38,157 nt of DNA from Lentzea tibetensis (GTDB lineage: Bacteria; Actinomycetota; Actinomycetes; Mycobacteriales; Pseudonocardiaceae). Location: positions 1-38,157 of the forward strand of contig NZ_VOBR01000047.1 of the NCBI RefSeq assembly GCF_007845675.1. Reading direction: 5' to 3'. This document shows positions 8,215-15,654 of the stretch, one piece after another (the stretch's first letter is position 1; each line of letters starts with the position of its first letter). Position numbers and translations under genes: made by a program. Under the pieces are notes generated by a model, which did no database searches, had not been told where the DNA came from, and saw only the letters and a program-made list of their open reading frames with translations.

Positions 8215-8877
8215 ATGTCCGTGCCTTACGGCGCACCACAACAGCAGCCGCCGGCGGGGCCGGCGCAGCAGCCGGCCGCGGGTCTGGACCTGGCCAAGAT
8301 CCTCCCGCTGGTCGCGGCGGGTCTCGGACTCATCTCCTACCTGCTCGCGTTCGCGGACGACGTCCCGTCCGGCCAGGTCACGTTCCTGCTCGCGGCGGGC
8401 ATCCTCGCGGGTCTGACCGCACTCCCGAAGGCGCCCAAGGCGCTGCTCTACCCTGCCGTGGTCCTGGCGGGCGTGCAGGCGCTGGACGTCCTGCAGAGCC
8501 TGATCAAGGCGCCCAGCGTGCAGGGCATGCACATCGTGCTGCTGATCGTGGCGCTGCTCGAGACCGCCGCGGTCGTCATGACGCTCCTGCTCGACGCGGG
8601 CATCGTGAAGTTCGACCCGAAGCCGGCCAACCCGTACGCGCAGGGCCAGCCCGGTGGCTGGAACCCGCAGTCCGGCGCGTTCCCGCAGCAGGGCCAGCAG
8701 GCCCCCGGCCAGCAGCAGTTCGGCCAGCCCCAGCAGCCGCCGCAGCAGTTCGGCCAGCAGCCGGTGCAGCCGCAGCAGCCGGGTCAGCCTCCGCAGCAGA
8801 CGAGCTTCATGCCGCAGCCCGGCCAGTTCGGCCAGCCCGGCACGCCGCCCGGCGGCTTCGGTGGCCCCCAGTCCTGA
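8215..8877 (+). CDS. DUF5336 membrane protein (34 kDa antigen family)
   Basis: This is a 220-residue homologue of the mycobacterial 34-kDa antigenic protein Rv0954. A short Pro/Gln/Ala-rich N-terminus precedes four hydrophobic segments (about 25-45, 53-70, 77-95, 103-125), which form the DUF5336 domain. The C-terminal third (130-220) is a low-complexity tail of Gln, Pro and Gly, likely cytoplasmic and disordered. The ATG at 8215 has GGAGGAGGAG upstream with an 8-base spacer; the in-frame ATG at 8167 has no such site. The molecular function is not established. The syntenic neighbour downstream is the DUF6350/PerM-like gene, as in mycobacteria, and an ECF-like promoter lies upstream. Confidence 0.85.
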   Translation: MSVPYGAPQQQPPAGPAQQPAAGLDLAKILPLVAAGLGLISYLLAFADDVPSGQVTFLLAAGILAGLTALPKAPKALLYPAVVLAGVQALDVLQSLIKAPSVQGMHIVLLIVALLETAAVVMTLLLDAGIVKFDPKPANPYAQGQPGGWNPQSGAFPQQGQQAPGQQQFGQPQQPPQQFGQQPVQPQQPGQPPQQTSFMPQPGQFGQPGTPPGGFGGPQS

Positions 8878-8890
8878 CGTGAAGTGCCGT

Positions 8891-8933
8891 TGAGGCCACC
8901 TTGACCACCGCGAGGTCGGTCGAGGTGGCCTCA
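8891..8933 (+). terminator. Probable terminator hairpin
   Basis: TGAGGCCACCT (8891-8901) pairs perfectly with AGGTGGCCTCA (8923-8933), with an inner GACC/GGTC pair. There is no T-run, so termination may be partial. Confidence 0.55.
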
Positions 8934-8996
8934 TCGGCATCATGGGGCCCGGCGTGCCTCACCCGGATGGCCCAGCTCGATTGAGACAGTGGAGAA

Positions 8997-10505
8997 ATGC
9001 CGGTCTTGCAGCAGCGCGGTGCGATGGAGTCCGTGCGGCCCCCCGAGTTCTCCCGCGCTGAACGGGCGCGGGTGCTCGTCGCGGCGGCCTGCGGTTCCGT
9101 CGTCGTCGGATACGCCGCCGTGGCCGCGCTGCTCGCGCTGGTCGCCGCGACCGCGACGCACGCGGCGTTCTCCACGACCGGCGTGCTCACCGCCGCCGCG
9201 CCCGCCTGGCTGGCGGCGCACCACGTCCCGCTGTGGTTCGACGCGGGACAGCTCGGCGTCCTGCCGCTCCTGCCGACCGCGCTGCTGATGCTCCTCGTCG
9301 GACGCACCGCCGCGGGCACGGCCGACCGGCTCGGGCTCTACGAACCGCTCCAGGCGCGCTCGGTGGTGCTCAGCATCGCCGGGGCGCACGCCTTCGTCGG
9401 CGGCACCATCGCGCTGCTCATGGGCGAGGGCGTCGTGCGCGCCACGCCCGCGGTCGCGTTCTTCGGCTGCGCCGCCGTCTCCGGTGTCGCGGCCACGCTC
9501 GGCGTCGCGCGCAGGTGCGGGCTCGTCGAGGTGATCTTCGAACGGCTCGACCCCATCGCCTTGCAGGGACTGCGTTCCGGCTTCATGGCGCTGTTCGCGT
9601 TCGTCAGCGCGGGCGCGTTCGTCGTCGCCTTCGGGCTCGTCACGTCGTGGTCGACGGCCAGCACGCTGTTCGACCAGGCCGGGCCGACGGTCGGCGTCGG
9701 GCTCGGCGTGTGGCTGCTGTGCATCGGCTACCTGCCGAACGCGATCATCGGCGGGCTCTCCTACGTCGCAGGCTCCGGGTTCTCGATGGGCGTGGTCGAG
9801 GTGACGCCCATGCGGTTCACGCCCGGCTCCGTCCCCGGTATCCCGCTGCTCGCGGCGTTGCCGGAGAAGGAGTTCGCGTTCAGCCCGATGGTGCTGGTGC
9901 TCGCCGCCGCCATCGGCGCGTTCGTCGGCTGGTGCTGCCGCAAGGTCGCGGACCGCCCCGCGTCGCGCATGCGCGCGGTGCTCGTCGCGGCCGTCACGGT
10001 CGCCGTCGGCTGCCTCGTGCTCGCGGCGACGGCGGGCGGGCGCCTCGCCGCCGGCGCCTTCGACCCGGTGACCGTTCCCGCCGGCCTCCTCGCGCTGCTG
10101 GCCGCGTCCTGGATCCTCGTGCCCGGCATGCTGGTCGCCTGGCTCGCAGGCCCCCGGCCCAAGCCCGTGGCCGCCGTGGTCGAAGCCGACGACGAGGAGT
10201 TCGACGAGATCGAGGACGAGCTCGCCGAGGAAGTCGATGAGCAGCTCGACGAGGACCAGTACGAAGAAGAGCTCGACGACGAGGAAGAGTTCGACGACGA
10301 CGAGGACTACGACGAGCCGGTCGACGAGCACGACCTGCACGACGAAGACGAAGACGACGAGCTCCACGACGACGAGGACGACTTCGACGACGAGCTCGAC
10401 GAGCTCGAAGAGGCCGAGGAAGAAGACCTCGCCGAGGCGGAGGCCGAGCTGGCCGAAACCGTCGAACCGGCTGATGAGGACCTGGACGGCGAGCCTCGGA
10501 AGTGA
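8997..10505 (+). CDS. DUF6350 membrane protein (PerM/Rv0955-like)
   Basis: This 502-residue protein has about nine membrane spans in residues 20-380, then an extremely acidic tail (about 395-500) made largely of Asp and Glu, with no hydrophobic segment. Family and position (DUF5336, this gene, purN, purH) match Rv0955/PerM of M. tuberculosis, an integral membrane protein linked to cell division and persistence. The start is uncertain: the ATG at 8997 has GGAGA only two bases away, which is too close for a normal ribosome site; the ATG at 9024 or a leaderless message are alternatives. The tail is unusual in length and could bind cations or basic partners at the cytoplasmic face. Confidence 0.8.
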   Translation: MPVLQQRGAMESVRPPEFSRAERARVLVAAACGSVVVGYAAVAALLALVAATATHAAFSTTGVLTAAAPAWLAAHHVPLWFDAGQLGVLPLLPTALLMLLVGRTAAGTADRLGLYEPLQARSVVLSIAGAHAFVGGTIALLMGEGVVRATPAVAFFGCAAVSGVAATLGVARRCGLVEVIFERLDPIALQGLRSGFMALFAFVSAGAFVVAFGLVTSWSTASTLFDQAGPTVGVGLGVWLLCIGYLPNAIIGGLSYVAGSGFSMGVVEVTPMRFTPGSVPGIPLLAALPEKEFAFSPMVLVLAAAIGAFVGWCCRKVADRPASRMRAVLVAAVTVAVGCLVLAATAGGRLAAGAFDPVTVPAGLLALLAASWILVPGMLVAWLAGPRPKPVAAVVEADDEEFDEIEDELAEEVDEQLDEDQYEEELDDEEEFDDDEDYDEPVDEHDLHDEDEDDELHDDEDDFDDELDELEEAEEEDLAEAEAELAETVEPADEDLDGEPRK

Positions 10506-10557
10506 GCGCCTAGGCTGCTCCTGAGCTGCTGCAACCCGGTCTGCCCAGGAGAGAACG

Positions 10558-11178
10558 CTGAGCACAGAACTCCGGCTTCCCGCACCGGCGAGGGTGGTCG
10601 TACTCGTCTCCGGTTCCGGAACCCTCATGCAGGCGCTGCTCGACGCGAACGACCTGCCGATCGAGATCGTCGCCGTCGGTGCCGACCGCGCCGGGATCGA
10701 AGGTCTCGCCCGCGCCGAGCGCGCGAGTGTGCCGGGCTTCGTGGTGCGGCTGCGCGACTACGCCGACCGCGCCGAGTGGGACACCGCGCTGACCAAGGCC
10801 GTCGCCGAGCACGAGCCGGACCTGGTGGTGTCGGCCGGGTTCATGAAGATCCTCGGCCCGGCGTTCCTCGCCCGCTACGGCGGCCGCATGATCAACACCC
10901 ATCCCGCGCTGCTGCCCGCCTTCCCCGGCGCGCACGGTGTCCGCGACGCGCTGGACTACGGCGTGCGGGTCACCGGGTCGACGGTCCACCTGGTCGACGC
11001 GGGTGTCGACACCGGGCCGATCCTGGCGCAGGAGGCGGTGGTCGTCGAACCCGGCGACGACGAAGAGAGCCTGCACGAACGCATCAAGGTGGTGGAGCGG
11101 CGGCTGCTGGTCGACACGGTCGCCCGGCTTGTCCGCGAAGGCTGCACCGTGAACGGACGAAAGGTGAGTTTTCCGTGA
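10558..11178 (+). CDS. purN: Phosphoribosylglycinamide formyltransferase
   Basis: GAR transformylase moves a formyl group from 10-formyl-THF to GAR in step 3 of purine synthesis. The protein has 206 residues with the phosphate loop [11 protein letters not shown] (18-28) and the catalytic triad N113, H115 (INTHPALLP) and D151 ([11 protein letters not shown]), equivalent to N106/H108/D144 of E. coli. I start it at a CTG (10558) because AGGAGAG lies at 10547-10553, four bases upstream, and the first beta-strand (ARVVVLVSG) is then complete; the GTG at 10594 would cut into that strand and has no ribosome site. It overlaps purH by 4 bases (GTGA), so the two are translationally coupled. Confidence 0.93.
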   Translation: MSTELRLPAPARVVVLVSGSGTLMQALLDANDLPIEIVAVGADRAGIEGLARAERASVPGFVVRLRDYADRAEWDTALTKAVAEHEPDLVVSAGFMKILGPAFLARYGGRMINTHPALLPAFPGAHGVRDALDYGVRVTGSTVHLVDAGVDTGPILAQEAVVVEPGDDEESLHERIKVVERRLLVDTVARLVREGCTVNGRKVSFP

Positions 11179-12746
11179 CCACTCCTGCCGAGAGGCGGCC
11201 GATTCGCCGGGCCCTCATCGGGGTCTCCGACAAGTCGGGCCTGCTGGAACTGGCCACCGGCCTGCACGCGGCCGGAGTCGAGATCGTCTCGACCGGCGGC
11301 ACCGCGAAGGTGCTCGCCGCCGCCGGTGTCCCGGTGACGCCGGTAGAGCAGGTCACCGGCTTCCCCGAGTGCCTCGACGGCCGGGTGAAGACGCTGCACC
11401 CGCGCGTCCACGCCGGTCTGCTGGCGGACACCCGCAAGGAGTCGCACGTCGCGCAGCTGCGCGAGCTGGACATCGCGCCGTTCGACCTGCTGGTCGTGAA
11501 CCTCTACCCGTTCACCCAGACCGTCGCGTCCGGCGCGTCGCAGGACGACTGTGTCGAGCAGATCGACATCGGCGGTCCCGCGATGGTCCGCGCGTCCGCG
11601 AAGAACCACGCGAGCGTCGCGGTCATCGTCGACCCCGCCCGCTACGACTGGGTGCTCGAGCAGGTCCGCGAGGGCGGCCTCACGCTCGCCGACCGTCAGC
11701 GTCTCGCCGCGGAGGCCTTCCGGCACACCGCGACCTACGACATCGCCGTGGCCTCGTGGATGGGCAGCGTGCTCGCGCCCGAGACCGACGGCACCCCGTT
11801 CCCCGGCTGGGTCGGCGCGACGTGGAACCGCAAGCAGGTCCTGCGCTACGGCGAGAACCCGCACCAGGCCGCGGCGCTCTACACGCAGGGCGACGGCCGG
11901 TCCGGGCTCGCGTCGGCGCAGCAGCTGCACGGCAAGGAGATGTCGTACAACAACTTCCTCGACGGCGACGCCGCGTGGCGCGCCGCGTGGGACCACGAGC
12001 AGCCGTGCGTCGCGATCATCAAGCACGCCAACCCGTGCGGCATCGCGGTGTCCGATGTGGACATCGCGGACGCGCACCGCAAGGCGCACGCGTGCGACCC
12101 GCAGAGCGCGTTCGGCGGCATCATCGCGACGAACCGCGAGGTCACCGTCGAGATGGCCGAGCAGGTCGCGGAGATCTTCACCGAGGTGGTCATCGCACCG
12201 TCGTACGCCGACGGCGCGGTGAACGTGCTGCAGCGCAAGAAGAACGTGCGCATCCTGGTCGCCGAGCCGCCGCAGCGCGGTGGCGCCGAGATGCGCCCGG
12301 TGTCCGGTGGCCTGCTGCTGCAGCAGAAGGACACGATCGCCGCCGAGGGCGACGACCCGGCCAACTGGACGCTCGCCTGCGGTTCGGCCGCCGACGAGCA
12401 GACGCTGGCCGACCTCGCGTTCGCGTGGCGCTCGCTGCGCTCGGTGAAGTCCAACGCGATCCTGCTCGCGCACGACGGCGCCACGGTCGGCGTCGGCATG
12501 GGCCAGGTGAACCGGGTCGACGCGTCGTTCCTCGCCGTGAAGCGCGCGGGTGACCGCGCCAAGGGCTCGGTGGGCGCGTCCGACGCGTTCTTCCCGTTCC
12601 CGGACGGCCTCGAGGTCCTGCTGGAGGCGGGCGTGCGTGCCGTCGTCCAGCCCGGCGGGTCCGTGCGGGACGCCGAGGTGATCGCCGCGGCCGAGGCCGC
12701 GGGCGTCACGCTCTACCTCACCGGCACGCGCCACTTCGCGCACTGA
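11175..12746 (+). CDS. purH: Bifunctional AICAR formyltransferase/IMP cyclohydrolase
   Basis: This enzyme catalyses the last two steps of IMP synthesis. The 523 residues contain an N-terminal MGS-like IMP cyclohydrolase domain (about 12-155; STGGTAK, KTLHP with K72 and H75) and a C-terminal AICAR transformylase domain (LRYGENPHQ 223-231; the catalytic pair in [10 protein letters not shown]283-H284). The GTG at 11175 overlaps the purN stop as GTGA. A Shine-Dalgarno AAAGGTGAG lies just upstream inside purN. Order purN-purH is the same as Rv0956-Rv0957. A 34-bp palindrome follows the stop. Confidence 0.97.
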   Translation: MTTPAERRPIRRALIGVSDKSGLLELATGLHAAGVEIVSTGGTAKVLAAAGVPVTPVEQVTGFPECLDGRVKTLHPRVHAGLLADTRKESHVAQLRELDIAPFDLLVVNLYPFTQTVASGASQDDCVEQIDIGGPAMVRASAKNHASVAVIVDPARYDWVLEQVREGGLTLADRQRLAAEAFRHTATYDIAVASWMGSVLAPETDGTPFPGWVGATWNRKQVLRYGENPHQAAALYTQGDGRSGLASAQQLHGKEMSYNNFLDGDAAWRAAWDHEQPCVAIIKHANPCGIAVSDVDIADAHRKAHACDPQSAFGGIIATNREVTVEMAEQVAEIFTEVVIAPSYADGAVNVLQRKKNVRILVAEPPQRGGAEMRPVSGGLLLQQKDTIAAEGDDPANWTLACGSAADEQTLADLAFAWRSLRSVKSNAILLAHDGATVGVGMGQVNRVDASFLAVKRAGDRAKGSVGASDAFFPFPDGLEVLLEAGVRAVVQPGGSVRDAEVIAAAEAAGVTLYLTGTRHFAH

Positions 12747-12751
12747 CCTGT

Positions 12752-12785
12752 CGTGGTGGCCACCTCGGCCGAGGTGGCCACCACG
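12752..12785. terminator. Bidirectional terminator (perfect 34-bp palindrome)
   Basis: Bases 12752-12768 and 12769-12785 are exact reverse complements with no spacer, between the convergent purH stop (12746) and the stop of the minus-strand gene (12787). As RNA it folds into a long GC-rich hairpin in either direction. There is no T-run. Confidence 0.7.
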
Positions 12786-12786
12786 C

Positions 12787-13518
12787 TCACAGCTCGGCGA
12801 TCATCTCCGCGGCGATGGCCTTCGCGGCCTCCTCGAACTCCGGGACGTCCGGCCGCGTCGGTGAGAACAGGCCGACGTCCCAGCCGATGTAGTCGACGTT
12901 CACCACCTTGTCGCCCTTGCGCACCACGACCTCGATGCCGGTGAACGCCGACGTCGTGGTCATCAGCACCGCGGTGCTCTGGTCGCCGATGTCGAGGTCC
13001 TTGACCTGGATCTGGCCCTGGTTGTTGGCCTTGGCCATGGTCACCTGCTCGTCGAACGTCCGCTGCCCGTCCTTCGACTCGTAGACGTAGACGTTCAACG
13101 TGCGCAGACCCTCGCCGTCCTTGCCCTTGGTCTGGCCCCACCCGCAGTTCGTCGTCGTCTCGTCGCCGATCTTGTTCTCGTTGGAGCTGCCGGACGGGTT
13201 CGTGGCGCGCGCCTTCGCCAGTGCCGCCTCGGAGACGTTGCCGCAGACGCCGGGCATCTTGGCGTTGGTGTAGGGCTGGCCCCGGTCCTTGTGCGCGGAG
13301 GTGTAGATGACCGCCGCGGTGGCCGCGCCGCCGAGCACGAGCACGCCGGCGATGATGCCGATGACGAGCGGTGCCTTGTTCTTCTTGGGCGGCACGGGGG
13401 GACCCCAGCCGGGAGGCGGTTGCCGAGGGGGCCAGCCGGGAGGCGGCTGCTGGGGCTGGTGCTGCCAGCCGGGCGGTGGTTGCTGTGGCTGGTGCTGCCA
13501 GCCGGGTGGTGCGTTCAC
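12787..13518 (-). CDS. Membrane-anchored extracellular protein, paralogue 1 of 3
   Basis: This 243-residue protein begins with a cytoplasmic Pro/Gly/Gln/Trp segment holding repeated PPPGW motifs (residues 5-40), then KKNK, one membrane span (about 50-70) and an extracytoplasmic domain. That domain has two conserved cysteines (C92 in the MPGVCGN motif and C124 in NCGWG) that are probably disulphide-bonded. The spacing of the Cys and CxW pattern resembles DUF3558-type secreted domains, but I do not assign it. The GTG at 13518 has GGGGGAAG six bases upstream. It is the last gene of a three-gene cluster of diverged paralogues (12787, 13535, 14175) separated by 1-16 bases. Function unknown. Confidence 0.75.
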   Translation of the reverse strand: MNAPPGWQHQPQQPPPGWQHQPQQPPPGWPPRQPPPGWGPPVPPKKNKAPLVIGIIAGVLVLGGAATAAVIYTSAHKDRGQPYTNAKMPGVCGNVSEAALAKARATNPSGSSNENKIGDETTTNCGWGQTKGKDGEGLRTLNVYVYESKDGQRTFDEQVTMAKANNQGQIQVKDLDIGDQSTAVLMTTTSAFTGIEVVVRKGDKVVNVDYIGWDVGLFSPTRPDVPEFEEAAKAIAAEMIAEL

Positions 13519-13534
13519 TGGTGCTTCCCCCTGG

Positions 13535-14173
13535 TCAGGACTTCGCGAAAACCTGTGCCGCGGCCTGGCTGACGAGCTTCTTCCACTCCTCGACGTCCGG
13601 CTGCTTCGCCGAAAGGAGCCCCGCGTCCCAGCCGCTGTAGTCGATCCTGACGTAGCGCCCGCCGGACCGCACCGCGTACGACACGGTCGTGAAGCTGCTG
13701 CCGCCCTTGCCGACGGTGATCGCGCCCTCGCCCGTCTTCTCGACGGAGCTGCCGGACTGCTCGAACGCGACGAGCTCCTGCTCGGCCAGCCGTTCCTCGC
13801 GGTACGTGCGGATCCAGACGTTCAGCGACCGCCTGCCGTCGCCGTCCCTGCCCTCGGTCTGGCCCCAGTTGCACGAGGTGGCGGAGGCGTCCGGCGACTC
13901 GACGTGGCTGGAGCTGCTGGCGATCGGGTTCGTGACCCGCATGCGCTGGAGCGTGTCCTGGCCGATGGCGTCGCACTTCGCGGGCAGCGCCTCGGCGCCG
14001 GGCGGCGTGCCGTGGTCGCGGTGCGTCTGGACGTACAGCCAGCCGACGGCACTCACGCCGGCGGCGAGCATGCCCGCGACGATGAGCACGGCGACGACCG
14101 GGCCCTTGTTCTTCTTCGGTGGGTGTCCCCACCCAGGTGGTGGTGGCTGTTGCCAGCCCGCCGGTGCGCTCAC
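13535..14173 (-). CDS. Membrane-anchored extracellular protein, paralogue 2 of 3
   Basis: This 212-residue protein has the same layout as its neighbours: a short Pro/Trp-rich cytoplasmic start (PPPPGWGHPPKKNKG), one membrane span (about 24-44) and an extracellular domain with a LPAKC motif, a CNWGQTEGRDGDGRRSLNVW segment and the ending YSGWDAGLLSAKQPDVEEW. These segments align with NCGWGQTKGKDGEGLRTLNV and IGWDVGLFSPTRPDVPEF of paralogue 1, which shows gene duplication. The GTG at 14173 lies one base after the stop of the upstream gene, with GGGGGAG just upstream, so the two are coupled. Function unknown. Confidence 0.75.
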   Translation of the reverse strand: MSAPAGWQQPPPPGWGHPPKKNKGPVVAVLIVAGMLAAGVSAVGWLYVQTHRDHGTPPGAEALPAKCDAIGQDTLQRMRVTNPIASSSSHVESPDASATSCNWGQTEGRDGDGRRSLNVWIRTYREERLAEQELVAFEQSGSSVEKTGEGAITVGKGGSSFTTVSYAVRSGGRYVRIDYSGWDAGLLSAKQPDVEEWKKLVSQAAAQVFAKS

Positions 14174-14174
14174 T

Positions 14175-14759
14175 TCACTCCCCCAGGAGTTCTTCGACGA
14201 CCTTCCTCGTGATCCGCTCACCTTCTTCCACCGGGAACGGCCGGTCGAAGAAGAACCCGCGATCCGCGCCACGGTAGATCACCTTGTAGACGCGTGTGTC
14301 CCGAAGTACGAGGAGCGTGACCTGCATGTTGTCGTCGGGCATGCGGTCGGCCGCGGTGGCCCGGTCGCCGAGCCCGGTGACGACGCGCTCGTCGGGCTGG
14401 CGCTGGTCGCTGAACGTCCGCTCGGCCTCGGCGCGCTTGCCGTGGTCGTAGACGTGGATGGCGAGGATCCGCCGGTCGATGCCGTCCGCGTCCACCGTCT
14501 GCCGCCAGAAGCAGTGCGTGTGCCGGACCAGCTCGAGCCGGTTCGGGTCCGGTTGCTGCACCAGTGAGGGGTTGCTGACCCGCGCTTCTTTCTTGAGCGC
14601 GTCGCTGATGGAGCAGTTCGAGGGCAGCGTCTCGCCCGTCGGCGGCTGGCCGATGGGGCGGGTGTACGCGACGTAGAGCGCGCCGAACAGGCCGGTGGCG
14701 CCGAGCAGCACAACGGCGCTGAGCAGGCAGGCGAGCTTGCCACGGGTCAGGCGGATCAT
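14175..14759 (-). CDS. Membrane-anchored extracellular protein, paralogue 3 of 3
   Basis: This 194-residue protein has a basic N-terminus (MIRLTRGK), one membrane span (about 9-29) and an extracellular domain. It shares with its two neighbours the LPSNC motif, the CFWRQTVDADGIDRRILAI segment and a similar C-terminal fold, but lacks the PPGW-rich cytoplasmic region. It is the most diverged of the three. The start is uncertain: ATGs at 14759, 14777 and 14813 all lack a clear ribosome site. It is the first gene of the minus-strand cluster and is divergent from the SOS operon; the LexA box at 14865 lies about 105 bases upstream. Confidence 0.65.
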   Translation of the reverse strand: MIRLTRGKLACLLSAVVLLGATGLFGALYVAYTRPIGQPPTGETLPSNCSISDALKKEARVSNPSLVQQPDPNRLELVRHTHCFWRQTVDADGIDRRILAIHVYDHGKRAEAERTFSDQRQPDERVVTGLGDRATAADRMPDDNMQVTLLVLRDTRVYKVIYRGADRGFFFDRPFPVEEGERITRKVVEELLGE

Positions 14760-14822
14760 CGCGGAGCAGTGTGTCATCCGTTGCGCCGTGCGGCTTACCC
14801 AGATCGGGTGCATCGGGAGGCA

Positions 14823-14853
14823 TTGACAGCGGGGTGGCCCGACGCGCTAACCT
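14823..14853 (+). promoter_or_regulatory. Promoter of the imuA'-imuB-dnaE2 operon
   Basis: A perfect -35 TTGACA (14823-14828) is followed by a -10 TAACCT (14848-14853). The 19-bp spacing is long, though taking TGACAG as the -35 gives 18. The predicted start near 14860 places the LexA box directly at the start of the transcript, where bound LexA would block transcription. Confidence 0.55.
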
Positions 14854-14862
14854 GTCCCCGTT

Positions 14863-14882
14863 GTTCGAACGCATGTTCGAAC
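14863..14882. promoter_or_regulatory. LexA (SOS) box
   Basis: TCGAAC-GCAT-GTTCGA at 14865-14880 matches the actinobacterial/Gram-positive SOS box TCGAAC-N4-GTTCGA with no mismatch. The palindrome extends one G-T and A-C step further to GTTCGAAC on both sides (14863-14882). It sits between the promoter and the first gene of the mutasome operon, so the operon should be LexA-repressed and DNA-damage inducible. Confidence 0.93.
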
Positions 14883-14955
14883 AGACTTGGAGTCGCCGAA
14901 CTTCCCGCGGTGGCCGCGCTCAGGGGTGCGCGCGGTCGGGACGGGAGGTGGGCAG

Positions 14956-15654
14956 GTGTCGACGTCGGCTACAGCGACGCTGGTCGCGCTCGGGGTGAAC
15001 CCGGCCAGCGAGCTGACGGGGACGACTGCCGACCAGACCACGGGGCGGGTCCTGCCGGTTCGCGGGGAACTGGCGGACCTGCTGCCGTGGGGCGGCTTGC
15101 GACGGGGCAGCACGGTGTCCGTGGGCGGATCAACATCGTTGCTGCTCGCGTTGCTGGCGGGCGCGACCGCGGACGGCTGTTGGGCGGCCGTGGTCGGCCT
15201 GCCGCATCTCGGTGTGCTCGCCGCGGCCGAACTGGGCGTGGCGGTACCCAGGCTCGCGCTCGTCCCGCGACCGGGTGGGGAGCCCGGCGCGGTGATCGCC
15301 GCGCTGCTCGACGGCATCGACCTCGTGGCGGTGGAGGTCACGAGGTCGGTGTCGCCCAGCCTCGCGCGGCGGCTTTCCGCGCGAGCTCGTCAGCGCAAGG
15401 CCGTGCTGCTGGCGTTCGGCAGCTGGCCCGGTGCCGACGTCGAGCTGCACGTCGTCGGGACGCGCTGGGAGGGACTCGGCCGGGGCCACGGGAAGCTCCG
15501 CTCGCAGACGCTCACCGTGCGGGTCGGTGGCCGCGGTGCCGCGGCTCGGCCACGACACGTCGAGCTCGATCTGGTCGGCGGCGGGAAGGTCGTCCTCCAA
15601 GGTGACGACTGGAACGGTGCGCCCGCCAGGAAGGGGCCGACATGCGCCTCCTGA
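14956..15654 (+). CDS. imuA': ImuA' mutasome accessory protein (RecA-like)
   Basis: This 232-residue protein is the first gene of the SOS mutasome operon and fits ImuA', a RecA-fold partner that bridges ImuB and DnaE2 in translesion synthesis. The core (about 40-190) has the strand pattern of RecA-like proteins, but the loop where Walker A would lie reads VGGSTSLLLA (56-65) and has no Lys, so ATP hydrolysis looks unlikely. I chose the GTG at 14956 because GGGAGG lies 7 bases upstream; a TTG at 14887 is closer to the LexA box but has no ribosome site. It overlaps imuB by 13 bases. Confidence 0.85.
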   Translation: MSTSATATLVALGVNPASELTGTTADQTTGRVLPVRGELADLLPWGGLRRGSTVSVGGSTSLLLALLAGATADGCWAAVVGLPHLGVLAAAELGVAVPRLALVPRPGGEPGAVIAALLDGIDLVAVEVTRSVSPSLARRLSARARQRKAVLLAFGSWPGADVELHVVGTRWEGLGRGHGKLRSQTLTVRVGGRGAAARPRHVELDLVGGGKVVLQGDDWNGAPARKGPTCAS

